Assembly: GCA_023055425.1 (NCBI GenBank)
Contig: JALGPY010000007.1
Span: 13,092,001 to 13,156,000 of the forward strand
Direction of reading: 5' to 3'
Length of the DNA: 64,000 nucleotides
Source: Linanthus parryae
Taxonomy: Eukaryota > Streptophyta > Magnoliopsida > Ericales > Polemoniaceae
Shown here one piece after another: positions 11,033-22,094 of the stretch. A program made the translations under genes and the position numbers. Positions within the stretch are counted from its first letter, which is position 1. The number at the start of each line of letters is the position of its first letter. The notes under the pieces were generated by a model that saw only the letters and a program-made list of their open reading frames with translations, ran no database searches and was not told where the DNA came from.

Positions 11033-11639
11033 TCAAGTAGGCAGTACTAGTGTTGGAGATAGTAAGGTATTATCATTCCCCACAGCTACTTGTTCAGATC
11101 CCAGATATGGCTCAGACAGAGATATATTCTTCAAATCAGATGTCATGTGACTTGTAGCACCCGAATCAGACAACCAATATTCAGCAAGGTAAGGGTTTTG
11201 AGAGTGGGTAGCTATCATAGCAGAGAGGTGCTCAGGTGCAGTCTTACCCTGGTAAGCCTGATCCATGCGATGCCAACAATCAAGGGCTGTGTGGTAATCA
11301 TAGCCACAATTTTGGCAATTGACAGATTGAGAAGTATTGTGATAGTTATGGGTAGAGGTTTTGATGATTAGGGTGAGAGTTGCCTCTTCCCCTTCCATCG
11401 AATCGTCCATAACCTCCTCTGGAGATACCAGAACGACCTCTAGGGTTTGAGTTAGACCGACCATTGGAGCGACCATAACCACCTCTGGAGGGGTAATTGT
11501 TCTGAAAACGACCACCACCCCGAAAACCACCGCGAGAGGAAGAGTAAGAGGTGTGAGAGGAAAAAGCAGACTGACCCAGAACATCAGAATTAACATGTTG
11601 AGACTCCAACATATGTTCTTCAGCTTTTAATAAAAACAT
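11033..11639 (-). pseudogene. copia gag C-terminus and protease, copy A
   Basis: Two overlapping frames carry the continuation of gag. The first (11639-11346) is Arg/Gly/Ser-rich, as in nucleic-acid binding gag tails. The second (to 11033) has a CCHC zinc knuckle (Cys-x2-Cys-x4-His-x4-Cys, near 11310) and the aspartic protease motif Asp-Ser-Gly-Ala-Thr-Ser-His near 11150. A frameshift lies between them. Protease would cleave the polyprotein; here it is not expressible in one frame. Confidence 0.85.
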
Positions 11640-11745
11640 GTAATTCTTCTAAATAGGGAGGTTCAGATCTAGTGCAAAGAGAAGATCTAAAAGAGTTATA
11701 TTCAACAATAAGACCATTTAGGTGTAGAGAAGCATATATTCATCA

Positions 11746-12264
11746 TCAATTAAAAAAATTGCAACAGTCAAATATTTCACGAATATTTTTCAGCTTTTGC
11801 ATGTATAGATCAATACTATCATTTTTCTTCTTGATAGTTTGCAGATCCGTTTTCAACTGGAGGATATTTGAGCGGGTGAGAGAGGCATACCTTCGTTCTA
11901 GTAAGAGCCAAGCGGATTGAGAAGAAGACTGACCTATGACATGAGTAAGGGCCTCCTGGGTCAGGGTAGCGTTGATGAGCGTGAGGAGAGCTTGGTCGGT
12001 GTGCATCCAGATATAATAACCCGGATTTGGCATATCGGTGGGAAGACCGTCGGCGTTGGTGAGAAACTGTGACGGAGGTGGTGTGGATCCGCCGATGTAC
12101 CCAAATAGGTTATGAGTGCAAAAAATAGAGGACAGTTGATGCTTCCATAGCACATAGTTGGAGTTATCCAACTTAAAGGGCATGAAATTGTTGACATTCG
12201 AAAGGAGAAACAGAGGATTGATAGTATTAGCGGAAGCCATGGATAGATCGATAGCAGTGAGCAT
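11746..12264 (-). pseudogene. copia gag (N-terminal part), copy A
   Basis: An open frame of 172 residues beginning a few bases after the primer-binding site. It has the copia gag layout: Lys-Leu-Asp-Asn-Ser-Asn-Tyr-(x3)-Trp, a Tyr-(x)-Trp pair, and a Trp-Leu-Leu-Leu-Glu-Arg-Arg-Tyr helix as in the UBN2/gag family, followed by Leu-Lys-Thr-Asp-Leu. It would form the nucleocapsid of the retrotransposon particle. The frame breaks at about 11746, before the Arg/Gly-rich and zinc-knuckle part that continues in other frames at 11639-11033. Confidence 0.85.
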
Positions 12265-12268
12265 GAAT

Positions 12269-12280
12269 GCTCTGATACCA
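12269..12280 (-). promoter_or_regulatory. Primer-binding site, initiator tRNA-Met
   Basis: On the minus strand the 12 bases read TGGTATCAGAGC, the complement of plant initiator tRNA-Met 3' end that primes minus-strand cDNA of copia and many gypsy elements. It directly follows an LTR end (..TTTTCA). In copy B this 36-bp neighbourhood is deleted. Confidence 0.9.
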
Positions 12281-12580
12281 TGAAAACTTGATTAGGGTTT
12301 CATGAAAAACAGAAAGTAAAGAGGCGAGGTCTCTTCAGAGAGAAGTGCAAATACAGAAAAGAAATGGCAACTCCTAAATCTCATTCAATGAATTTGGGGA
12401 ATAAATACATTGAGTGATGATTGGTCAGATATGTGACCGTTCATAACCATCTTCAGAAGATACCCCAAAGTTTATGTTATGTTACATTTAGGTCCTGGAC
12501 TTATAATGTACTGGGCCTGAGAGATCTAAGATGGGCTTCATTAGAGACTGATCTTGGATTGGGCCTTCTCATTGCAGTTT
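12281..12580 (-). mobile_element. 5' LTR of copia copy A (partial)
   Basis: The LTR ends at the primer site with ..AAGTTTTCA on the minus strand. The other end is unclear in copy A because about 90 bp near 12575 is missing compared with copy B, where the LTR may begin TGAAGAGGACATTAGGG near 45784. The right limit here is an estimate. Confidence 0.6.
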
Positions 12581-12837
12581 GTTGTTCATTCGTCGATGAA
12601 CAACGAATTAGAGCATGCCATGTGCTCTCTTTGCTGACTCACCAAACAAAACGACGTTAACTACTAATGGGCTTTTAGCTTTTCCATTAGTTGTGAATGG
12701 GCTTTTAGCTTTGTCATTAACTACGGATGGGTTTAGAATTGTTTGGGTGACTCGTGATAGTCAGGTAACGAGGGTTCCGTGGAGGCAGCCGCTTTTTTAT
12801 TCTCCCCGTGAAGAGCGGAGCAGGGAAATAGCATGAC

Positions 12838-14451
12838 TAGGGATGGCAATGCGGTTCGATCCGATCCGAAATCCGAGTGATTCGATCCGAATGGATCAAG
12901 TCTGAATCCGATCAATTTTAAAATGGATCAGATATGAATATTAAAAATCAAAATTCGATCCGTATCCATATTCAATCCGAATATATTAGGATATCTGATG
13001 AATATCCGACCCGAAAGGATCGGAACACACATAGTTTTACTCAAATAACCTTAGAGTTATAAAAAAATAAGTTTTTACCTACATATATATAAACACAATA
13101 CACAAATCACTACACATTATGTTTTCAGGCTTGAAGAAAATATTCCACTATGGTTATTGACAATTTTAGTGTTGTTTTTATTGAATTTGTAGACCATTTT
13201 AGACATTACTGGTGTCTTTAACCTTTGAATGATTTTCTTATATTTCTTGGCATATTTACGTTTGTCATATTGCGAAAATATTTTTAATATGTTTGTACTA
13301 TGTAGTAGGGGTGAGCAGAAACCCATTCAACCCGACAAACCCGACCGGTCCGAGCCGGATTGATCGAAAAAAGAGTTAAAATTCGGTTTAATTATTGGGT
13401 ACGGGTTGGGTTTAACCAGACCCGCCAAAAAACGGGCGGGTCACGGGTACCAAATCCTTAGGTCCGATATTATCCGATCCGACCCGCCATACTCATGTAC
13501 CAGTGTTACATCCAACCCCAAGTGAAGTACTATTATTATATGATAGCTAGTGAATGTGTAGTACAATTGTACAAGTACTACCATGTAGCAGTACACCTAT
13601 TTACTACTTCATGTACTAGACCCAGTGACTTTTAACAGAGTTTCTCATAGTTTCGAGAATGAGAGAGAGAAAGAAGGGAGTGTTTTGAGAATGAGAGAAA
13701 GTTTCTCTGCTGTGAAGGTAATTTCCCATACCATTCTCTAGATCCGATCTCAGCAAAAGAGAGAGAGAAAGAAGAAGAAGAAGCTGCCCAATTCATCGCT
13801 TAATTGGTATGGAAGGATAGGTCAAGTTCAGATCTTCAACAACCAATTGGTCATAACCTGTGGAGGAGAGCTTCATCGTTGTCTCTGATCTACATAAACC
13901 TTTTCTTCCTCCATTTTTTCCGGTGATTTCGCTGCCGGAATTACTGTGAAGCTTCCGTTGATTTCGTTGTTGAAGGATGGGACCCGATGAGACCCGTCCG
14001 ACCCAACCCGGTCCGAACGAACCCGAAGATGTTGGTTTTGTAGGGGTAACGATTGGGGCCGGTTCTGAAATTTCTCTACCCGGCTTGATCGGGTCGGTTG
14101 GCCATTTGGTAAAATGCCATGCCGAACCGACCCGTGCTCTGCCCTACTATGTAGGCAGATTTTTTTTTTTGGTGCGGTGACTCTTTTTACATATTTTCTA
14201 AATTTTTTGTGTAATTTAATGAGTAGTAAAAAATACCCAGGATCCGAATCTGATTCCGAATAAGATCCATTGCTCGAGATTTGGATTGTCGGATCGAATA
14301 CGGATATTGCAAATTAAATCCGGTCCAGATCCGATCCGAATCCGTTTTGGATCCGGTTGAAGTTTGATCGAATATGGATCCACTTATTTTGATCGGGTTC
14401 GGATATGGATATAGGTGGATCCGATCTGAATCCGATCCATTGTCATCCCTC
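12838..14451. mobile_element. hAT-type non-autonomous element, copy A (host of a second hAT)
   Basis: Ends are TAGGGATGGCAATG and, on the other strand, GAGGGATGACAATGG. Flanks agcatgac (12830-12837) and agcacgac (14452-14459) are an 8-bp target duplication with one change; in copy B both flanks are agcatgac. The interior is rich in gatccgaatccgatcc-type repeats, common in plant hAT-like MITEs, and has no gene. It is 1614 bp here and 751 bp in copy B; the difference is almost exactly the nested element at 13306-14146. Confidence 0.85.
13306..14146. mobile_element. Nested hAT-type element with perfect 8-bp target duplication
   Basis: The element begins TAGGGGTGAGCA and ends, read on the other strand, TAGGGCAGAGCA. 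Both flanks are ctatgtag (13298-13305 and 14147-14154). Copy B at about 46536-46545 has a single ctatgtag with the same neighbours, so it is the empty site. The 841-bp interior has name-phrase repeats (acccgacccg) at both ends and, between 13630 and 13980, a leader-like GA-rich sequence that may be a captured gene piece. Confidence 0.92.
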
Positions 14452-14568
14452 AGCACGACAGCTTATTAGTAAAAGCTAGAATGAGAGAAGAAAGGGTAAT
14501 GTGGGGTGTACTTGTGTTCATTCGATGTCCTCGTAGGAAGTAATTCCCTTTTCCTTGGGCTCTTTTGG

Positions 14569-17500
14569 TGAAGTATCCTGTTTTGGTATTTTGGGTATTG
14601 TTGTAATTTATTATACTTGGGGAGTCATTGGGAAATTATGAGTTTTGTTTTGGGAATATAATTGGTTAAATTATTTGTGGGGAGATCAAATTTTATTTTA
14701 AAGAGTTGATGGTGGTATATAATAATTACAAGGGTCAATTACTTATTACACACCTCCAATTAGGTGTAATGATCCACTTGCCACCCCAGTTTCAAATACA
14801 TCTTACTTCCACTTCAAGTTTATAATTGCTAACAATTAACAACTGGGTTACTTTCCATCCAAATATATTAACGGACAAAAGGATATATATGTCCATTACT
14901 ATTTCGCCTAACACCTAGTCTATTTGTATTTAATATAAATTGATAAAAAATGAAGAGAAAAAATAGAAAATAAGAAGAAATAGATCTAGCAGACGAAGAA
15001 GAAGAACCAGAGGAGAGAAAAAGTAGAACGGAGAAGAAAGAAGAAGAAGGAGAACTGCATCCGCCACCGTCCACCACTGCGTCCCCCGCCGACCGAACGC
15101 CGTCCGCCTAATCATCAGAACCCCGATCTGGGTGCAGAGGGAGAGAAAAAGAGACGGTGTTAGAGAGGACGACGTCCGTCGCCGCTGCCGGTTGAGGACG
15201 ACGTTCGTGGCGGACGCCGCCGCCGCCACTTTTGCTGTTGATTCTTCATCTTCTTCCTTCTTTTTCTTGTTCACTGATTTGCCTATTTCCTCCTTGATCT
15301 CTCCTCTCTGATTTGCCCCTTTCCCCCTCGATCTCTCCCTATGTCTTCTCCTATCGCCGGTATCTCTCAATCTCTATATCTTACTGCCCCCTCTTAAGAT
15401 AAATGTCTTCTTTTTCTTGTTCACTGATTTGCCTATTGCGGTTGGGTTTCGATTGGTTTCTTGAAGAACAGTGGCCCTTGTTGCAGCGCGGTGGTGCTGG
15501 ATTGGCAGATTCTAAACTTGTGTCCGATTTACACAGATAACCATTAAATATTGTTCCTTTGGGACAAATTATAAACGAAATCCAGTTTGAAGCAAGAGAT
15601 TGATTAAGTCGATAACTTGAGGTCCCTGATGCTCAAAGCAGAGAACGAAAATTGAATAACATTTTTTGGGTTTTTCATGAATTGAAATTAGAGGTGGCTT
15701 TGATTTTTATATTTCGTTGATGGTGTCGAAGATGTTAGTCGTTACAGAATGATTGTTAGATTACAGCGGGTTTTGGGTTTGATGATGGTAGTGGTGGTAC
15801 TACAGTGGTTGTAATGGCGGTGACGGTGGTGGTTTCCAAGTGTTCATAACTTTTTTCATTGACCAAATTACCCTTAAAAAACCGTTAACTAACGGAAAAA
15901 TTTGGATGGAATTTATCCCAGTTGTTAATTGTTAGCAATTACAAACTTGATGTGGTAATAAGATGGTTTTGAAAACGGAGGTGGGAAATGGATCATTACC
16001 CCAAACTAGAAGTGGATAATAAGTAATTGACCCTAATTAAAAATACAGTTGGGTTATTTGTAAGTTTGGCGAACTTGAAGGATAATAGGATAAATAGTAT
16101 TTTTCACATATTTAATTAATTACTATTCCTATTATTCATATTTTATTTTAATTACTTCTTTTATTTAATTAGTGAGGGCATACTCATCACATTGCTACGC
16201 ACCTCATGGAATAATTCATTATGGAAATTATCTCCTAATTCTTTTGGAACTCTCATTTCTTTTCCTCCAAGCATCCATAAATACATATCTTATTCTTTAT
16301 TTTCTCCTTGCACAACCAAATTAACCCGGAATCTATCTCACACCTAAACTATCTCTCTCCCGTGCCCTCTTGGACCCGAGGCTGCCCAAGCCGCCGCTGC
16401 CTTCATCGGCCTCCTCTTTGCTCTCTTTCCTCTTTATTTTGGTGAGTTATTTATCTCCTATTATCTTGATATCTTAATATCAATATGAAATCTCTCTAGC
16501 CTCTACAATGATCACAATCAATGGATTCTTACCCAAGCTATTGTCTTACGACGTTTGATTTTCAGTTACACTGTTGCGATCATAGTTACAATCTTATTCC
16601 CGATATGTGAATCAAAATTCTAGTTCAATTCTTCATCTTATACTTTAATTTTCATATTCATATTGTTAGTCTCGTCATTCATGAAGTCGTAGGATCAATA
16701 CTCAATGGTTGGTATCAATTATGTTCATAGGTTATGGGTAAAATCCTAGTTAAAGAGGGGACGTGTAATTAATTGTTTTGGGTGAATTAGCATGCTTAGT
16801 ATGTGGGTAATAACTTTATTTGAAATGGATAATCATTGTGCTTTGAAGTTAGATTGAAGTCGGAATCATTAACTACATATTTTGGATGTTAGATTATGAG
16901 GTAATCATGAATTTTAGTATTCGCAGCGGGTAAAACCACAGTATTTGGCAGAATTGATGACTAGTAAGTTTAAGAGAGCATAACTTGTGTTTCGGGAAGA
17001 GAAATTTGATTCTGTTTGATGCTTGATTTATTTTCAGACTTTTTCTGGATATAATGAGACTAATTTTTAGTTGTGAAAAGTTTGTGAAGTTTGTGTAATA
17101 TATTAGTGAAGTTATGATAGGTTTTGTACATATTAGATTGCGAAATTTGGAAGCAAAATTTTGGGTCATGTTTTGGATTGTGAATTAAGGGGTGATCTAG
17201 AGACTTAAGACTAAACCTTGAAGGGTCAACATCCTGTTAAGTAGGAATGTTCTATTTATTTGCAGTATTATATTTTGATTAGAGAATTATTTAAATTGTA
17301 GGTGACAATTTCATTGACGAATGATACACCCAGTATTACTAGGAAGTTATTTTCTTTTGCTTGAGATTCAAGGTGAGTTGCCAAGCCTCGAGCCTTATCT
17401 TCTTTTGTGTACACACGATGTTTCATTATATACGTCTCAAAATGTAATTCAGGTTTTACATGCTTTACTTGAAAAGTTGATTTTACTTGAAGTGTTCTTT

Positions 17501-18100
17501 TTAAGCAACTACAAGGAAAATATATTAATGCGTAATGACGTAAAGTTGAAAGAGTCGTACGGAGATCAATAATAACATATGTATCGTTTGGCTTCGGTCA
17601 CTCGAATGATTTTTGTATTGTTTGGCTTCGGTCACTTGAATGGTTTTGTATCGTTTGAACTATGATCACTCGAATGGCAGTTGTCGTGCGGGCTTTGGTC
17701 ACTGATAACTCCTTCATAAGAGTTATGTTGCGTACATTGTACACTGATATTAGTGTATGTTTCGGTGCAAAGTGATGAGATTCAAGTTAAAAATAGAAGA
17801 AATTTAATTTTAGGGTGTTTTTGAGCTTTAAAGTACAATCCGAACGTTTCTTGCATTGTTTTATGTGCAATTCTATGTACTTTATCACATTGATCTTCGT
17901 GGGTGTGCTCGTGTTGTGTTTTACAGGAATAAGACGTGTTGGGAGCATCTGGATAGAAGAAATGAACTTTAGAATAGTTTGGGAGCTCAAAAGGATGGTC
18001 GTAAGATTATTCAGGATGTTTCAAGTTAAAATCGGGATTTTAAGGATATTTAGGGGTCAAATCAAGATTTTCAGAATTCTTCAATCACCTCCATTCACCA
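14569..18100 (+). mobile_element. Gypsy LTR-like sequence, copy A
   Basis: It starts tgaagtatcctgttttgg, matching the LTR start at 30694 (tgaaataccccgttttg), and follows that LTR in order: Met-like cgtaggatcaat block (16690), gtatgtgggtaataac (16800), gtaggtgacaatttc (17300), gccaagcctcgagcc (17380), aataatgacgtaaag (17530). No gag or pol is visible. It is interrupted by a MULE at 14732-16033. The 3' limit is uncertain; a possible LTR end (gtgttaca) at about 24018 would require several more insertions. Confidence 0.6.
14732..16033. mobile_element. Mutator-like element, possible Pack-MULE
   Basis: Terminal inverted repeats start GGGTCAATTACTTATTA on both strands. Flanks taattacaa (14723-14731) and taattaaaa (16034-16042) are a 9-bp target duplication with one change, typical of MULEs. 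Copy B has one taattataa with matching outer flanks at about 47098, the empty site. The 1302-bp interior contains a GC-rich stretch (about 15050-15350) quite unlike its AT-rich surroundings, of the kind captured from gene 5' ends; I cannot name a source gene. Confidence 0.85.
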
Positions 18101-18415
18101 GCATACCTTTCTCTTCTCCACTGTCACCAAAAGTATCGCCATGAGAAACTTCTCCGTCCCACCCTTCTCAACCACTGAACCTGATTTAAACTGCCTTTCG
18201 CAACCAGTTACCACACCCTACACCTACAACGTAACCTCCACCAATGCTGCTCCTTCAACTCCTAAACCATAATCATCATTGCCAACGAAATTCTCCATCA
18301 GACTCCATCAACAACCGGCAACTAACTATCACCTTCTCTATAACCACCAGACCACCTACTGAATTCACTCACAAAACATTATAACCCTTACAACCAATAC
18401 CCAATTCCATCAATT

Positions 18416-18823
18416 CAGGGCCGGTCCGAGACACTTGGGGGCCTAAGGCGAGCAATAAATTTGGGGCCCCAAAGTTAACAAAAATACACCTAAAAGAATT
18501 TGTTAAAAAAATGTAAACTTCTAATAATTGTGTATAATATATTAGATTCAGGTTAGTTTTAACTCATGTTCTTCAACCTTACAATTTTTTTATAAGTAAA
18601 ACTAAAATTTTCACATTTTTCATCAACGAGGTACGAACATGGGTCAAACTTGTGGCAAACTTATTAATTACCACCAAACTAACATACAAATAATTGAAGT
18701 TTTACATTAAAGTATGTATTTAACTAAGCTATAGCAATATTTCAAAAGAAATTACAGGTGGAGCACGGGGGCCCTGCCGGCCCGGGGGCCTAAGGCGGCC
18801 GCCTCTGCTGCCTAGCTATACTG
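18416..18823. mobile_element. hAT-type element beginning CAGGGCCGG
   Basis: A 408-bp insert flanked by catcaatt (18408-18415) and caccaatt (18824-18831), an 8-bp duplication with one change. It starts CAGGGCCGGTCC and ends ..ATACTG; near both ends lie GGGGGCCTAAGGC blocks in inverted orientation. Copy B lacks it but keeps traces of both flanks (49466-49480). No coding sequence. Confidence 0.8.
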
Positions 18824-19799
18824 CACCAATTGAAATCACAGCCACCAGCCACCTAATTCCCAGAAACAAACCCAGAATTCATCAATATCACCACAGACCA
18901 ATTTCAACCATTAATCACCAAACTCCAATACATAATTCACCAAAAACCAACCTGCAGATTATCCTGTACCACTTCACCCCTCCAAATCACTTTTCTCCAC
19001 CAACCTTTAACCAAAACAGCCATAACCACCACCTCACCATTACACATCTACACAACCAGACCAAACCCAACCTTGACCGAAGCAGAGCAGCAGCGCGGCA
19101 GGTTCAAAGATGTTCGTTGGAAGGCAACATGTCCGTGCGAACATCAGTACTTAGCGAAATATCAGACTTTTTCGTGTGCGAACAGAATCAACAATCTGCT
19201 CCTTTGTGCGATGGTTTTTCGTGCGAACAAGCTTCTTCTGGCGGCTAAGAATTTGGGGTAAGACGCAATTAAGGAGGATTTAATGAAAAGAACAAAGCCA
19301 AGCCACTGGTTTTATTCTAAGCCCTAGGGTTGAGGTGATAGCTCCCACAATCTTAGAGGGGTCAAAGTTGCAAAAAGTGATTTTACTCCAAAGTCACCTA
19401 TGGGTAATAGAAGATTTAGGGGGATGTGACTGAAAGAACACGAAAAAGACCAGAGACGGTGCTGGAGGCTATTCTTGGAGCTTGGAGAGCATTGTTGGAG
19501 CGTCGGAATTCATCGTTTTGATCTTTTTCACTCTTTTCTCTTAGTTTTTGGTACATGATCATTGAAAACTTACATCTCAAAGAATTCCGGCAGTGACCGG
19601 TTCTCCACCGGATTCACCGACGTTAGTTACAACACTTCTGATTGATCCACTAATCTGCGAGGCCTTCAGTGTCAAACAATCCAATTGCGTATATAAACCA
19701 AGGAATCCCAAAAGTTAAATGGGTTTATTAAAAGTTCAATTCTATAAATATACACTACATGCAGGTTTTAGTGACCCATTATATTCTTCACCGCCTTAA

Positions 19800-20200
19800 G
19801 AATGCGGAAAAACTCATAAGGTATGGCAGAATATTTACCCTCCAAACGAGTTCTAGTATGTCGGTTGGTTCCAGTAAGACTATTGCACGGGCTACCACCA
19901 ATAACAAGATCAAAGCCTCCCAAACAGCGTATCAGCTGCTCCAGCAGGTCATTAGTAATTACTGGACATTAGTGTATTCATTGATCAGCTTTCTTCTTTG
20001 GCCAGTCTGTTGTCACAGGATTGTATCACATTCATGCTGACTTCATTTATTTTCTACTGAAACGACGCTCTTTATTGAAATTTCAAGGCGATGAAGAGCT
20101 ACTTCCGCCGCACTGATCCCAAAAAAGAGAGACAAAACGTTTATACCTCAAGGGAATGAGTCCTTGAGCACCGAGAGGTGTTATACCACCATGTCAACCT
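19800..20200 (-). pseudogene. DRM DNA methyltransferase fragment, left arm
   Basis: Minus-strand reading gives pieces of a DRM2-type catalytic domain: a His-Leu-Ser-Val-Leu-Lys-Asp stretch, a degenerate motif I (Gly-Ile-Asn-Val-Leu-Ser-Leu-Phe, then Ala-Glu-Val-Ala-Leu-His-Arg-Leu), Ser-Val-Val-Ser-Val-Glu, and motif IV Gly-Gly-Ser-Pro-Cys-Asn-Ser (Cys codon complement of 19885-19887). The catalytic Pro-Cys is kept, but several stops and frameshifts make it non-coding. DRM enzymes carry out de novo DNA methylation guided by small RNAs. The order motif I then IV fits the rearranged DRM layout. Assignment rests on recognising the motifs. Confidence 0.8.
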
Positions 20201-20484
20201 GAAAAAAATTGTCAAGTAACAAGTGTGAGTGTCATTCACAAAAGATTTCTAAAAAAAAGTGACTAGCATTGTCCAAAAGTGTAATTGTGCGTGATGTGCA
20301 TTTATGTATATATAGAAAATGACCCATGGGCATAGTCAATGTGATTTTCTATATATAAATTTTCTATATATACATATATGCAAAGCACAATGGCACTTTT
20401 GGACAACACCGATCACTTTTTTTTTTCTTTTTTGAATGACACTCACAGTCATGAATCGAAAATAATTTCTTTCAAGTTGACACG

Positions 20485-20890
20485 GTGGCCTATCACCTCT
20501 CAGTCCTGAAGGACATATTTTTTGGAGGCATGAACATTTTGTCTCTCTTCTCTAAGATCGGTACCGTGGAAGTAGCTCTTCATCGCCTTGGCATCCCATA
20601 TAAGAACGTCGTTTCAGTAATTAAATGAAGTCAGCAGCGATGTGATACGGTCCTGGTGGCAACAGACTGACCAAAGAGAGTAGTTGATCGATGAATACAC
20701 TGATGTCCAAGAAATTACTGATGACTTGCTGGAGAAGCTGATACGTGATTTGAGAGGGTTTGATCTTGTTATTGGTGGTAGCCCGTACAATAATCTTGCA
20801 GGAACCAATAGGCATACTAGAACTGGTTTGGAGGGTAAAGATTTTTCCCTATTTTATTAATTTTGCCGCATTCTTAAGGCAGTGATGAAT
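20485..20890 (+). pseudogene. DRM DNA methyltransferase fragment, right arm
   Basis: The frame from 20485 to a TGA at 20626 has Ala-Tyr-His-Leu-Ser-Val-Leu-Lys-Asp, Met-Asn-Ile-Leu-Ser-Leu-Phe-Ser and Val-Ala-Leu-His-Arg-Leu-Gly-Ile, matching DRM2 motif X/I. After frame changes, 20702-20857 gives Gly-Phe-Asp-Leu-Val-Ile-Gly-Gly-Ser-Pro-Tyr-Asn-Asn-Leu-Ala-Gly, motif IV with the catalytic Cys changed to Tyr (TAC at 20786-20788), and then Gly-Leu-Glu-Gly; beyond a TAA comes Phe-Cys-Arg-Ile-Leu. The family motif is Ser-Pro-Cys-Asn-Asn-Leu. It is a dead gene piece. Non-coding flanks included in both arms suggest a copy of genomic DNA and not of mRNA. Confidence 0.85.
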
Positions 20891-21255
20891 ATAATGGTTC
20901 GTGGCATATAGTGTATAGTTATAGATTTGAACTTTTTAATAAACCCCTTTAACTTTTGGGATCATTCAGTGAACTGCTTCAACCTTTGTTTATATCTGAA
21001 ATTAGATTGTTTGACATAGTGTAATAGAGTTTTTTCGGTTACATGGTTGATTCTTGAATTGCTTTGAAGTTCTATTTTTTGGTGGTGGTAAAAATGTTGT
21101 TGAAACAAGCAAAATAAGCAGTGGTGTCGGCATTGCAGATCTACATGTACGGTGGTGGTTGACTATATATCACCTGAATTTGATCCCAAAACGCCCATCG
21201 TCTCATGCGATGGTGTTCTTCTCGAGTTAGCCGTTGACATATCGTGGCCTAAAAC

Positions 21256-21753
21256 TAGAGCTTCACTTCGGGTCGGTTAACCGACCGGTTCCGGTTAAAA
21301 CCTATACGAAGTAACTGAATTACAGTATTCGAGGAACCGAACCGAATGGGTGAAACCAAAATCGATAGCAGGACCGAGTATGGTCGCTCTCGGTACGGTT
21401 AGGGGGTATTGGTAACCGAGCCCGAACCAGAGCCGAGTTTTGAAGAACCGGCACCAGAATCGGAACCTGAACCGGAATCGACGGTTTAACCAACTAAATC
21501 GACCGTTTATGACGTGTCCCATTAGTCACCATTAATGTTTTCACCTCATTGAACCGGTTTCGAACCAACCAGAACCGGAACCAAACCGATGAACCAATTC
21601 CGGTCTTACCATTCTGGTTCGGTTAAGCATATTACAAAATATCCGGTTCCGGTTAACCGAAGCGAACTAGCCTATTTCTCGATTAACCGAACCCAGAACC
21701 GGTCGGATATGAAATAACAGGTCCGGTTCTTGTTAACCGAACATGAAGCTCTA
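21256..21753. mobile_element. hAT-like MITE with TAGAGCTTCA ends
   Basis: Ends are TAGAGCTTCACTTCGGGTC and, on the other strand, TAGAGCTTCATGTTCGG, followed by GGTTAAC on each side. Flanks cctaaaac (21248-21255) and cacaaaac (21754-21761) match at six of eight. The 498-bp interior is made of ccggttccggttaacc-type repeats. Confidence 0.75.
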
Positions 21754-21936
21754 CACAAAACACATCTCAAGAATAAGGTAAGTTTAAGCTCATTACATCT
21801 CAAGTTTAGGTAGATTTTAAGGTGATCTAAACATGTACTCACAACTGCAAATTAATGTAGAGTTCAATAGTTTATCTCTGGCTTTTCAAAAAAGCTACCA
21901 AGCTCTAAAAGACAATAATCAAAGAGGGAGATACAA

Positions 21937-22055
21937 AAGTCAATTTGTGGATGCTCTTCTATGCTTTGTTTCTGCTATGTTGGCTTCAGTTGTGTAGTTT
22001 CAATGTTTGAACTAGTTGTAACTGTTTTGTTCTTCTATGGTATTTCTCATGTTTT

Positions 22056-22087
<32 letters not shown>
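21937..22087 (+). mobile_element. Retroposed 3' UTR with poly(A) tail
   Basis: A 151-bp segment ends in 34 A residues (22057-22090, the last three shared with the duplication) and is flanked by the perfect 16-bp direct repeat aaagagggagatacaa (21921-21936 and 22088-22103). This is the signature of LINE-driven reverse transcription of an mRNA, strongly 5'-truncated. The T-rich body (ctatggtatttctcatg) looks like a 3' UTR; the source gene is unknown. The unbroken tail and perfect repeat indicate a young insertion. Confidence 0.88.

Positions 22088-22094
<7 letters not shown>

Larger units (their letters stand above)
9578..12280 (-). mobile_element. Ty1-copia remnant, copy A
   Basis: Minus-strand order is primer site, gag, zinc knuckle, protease, GAG-pre-integrase, integrase; the reverse transcriptase is missing, as the element stops at 9578 after the integrase C-terminal part. 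No 3' LTR is present. Frameshifts and stops break the reading throughout. The same remnant appears at 42370-45468, sharing the truncation region, so it belongs to the segmental duplication. Confidence 0.9.
19669..21020. repeat. Long hairpin locus: inverted DRM methyltransferase fragments
   Basis: Two arms, 19669-20320 and 20359-21020, are reverse complements with a spacer of about 38 bp. The outer ends match (gtcaaacaatcc at 19671, gattgtttgac at 21005) and the inner ends too (tatgtatatatagaaaat against attttctatatatacata). By eye about four fifths of positions agree. Each arm carries a piece of DRM-type cytosine methyltransferase. A transcript through the locus would fold into a stem of about 650 bp. 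It lies in DNA present only in copy A. Confidence 0.9.

Noticed and set aside
14930..15370. 146-codon minus-strand frame in the MULE
   Set aside because: Low-complexity Ser/Leu composition, no recognised domain, interrupted composition; kept only as possible captured DNA.
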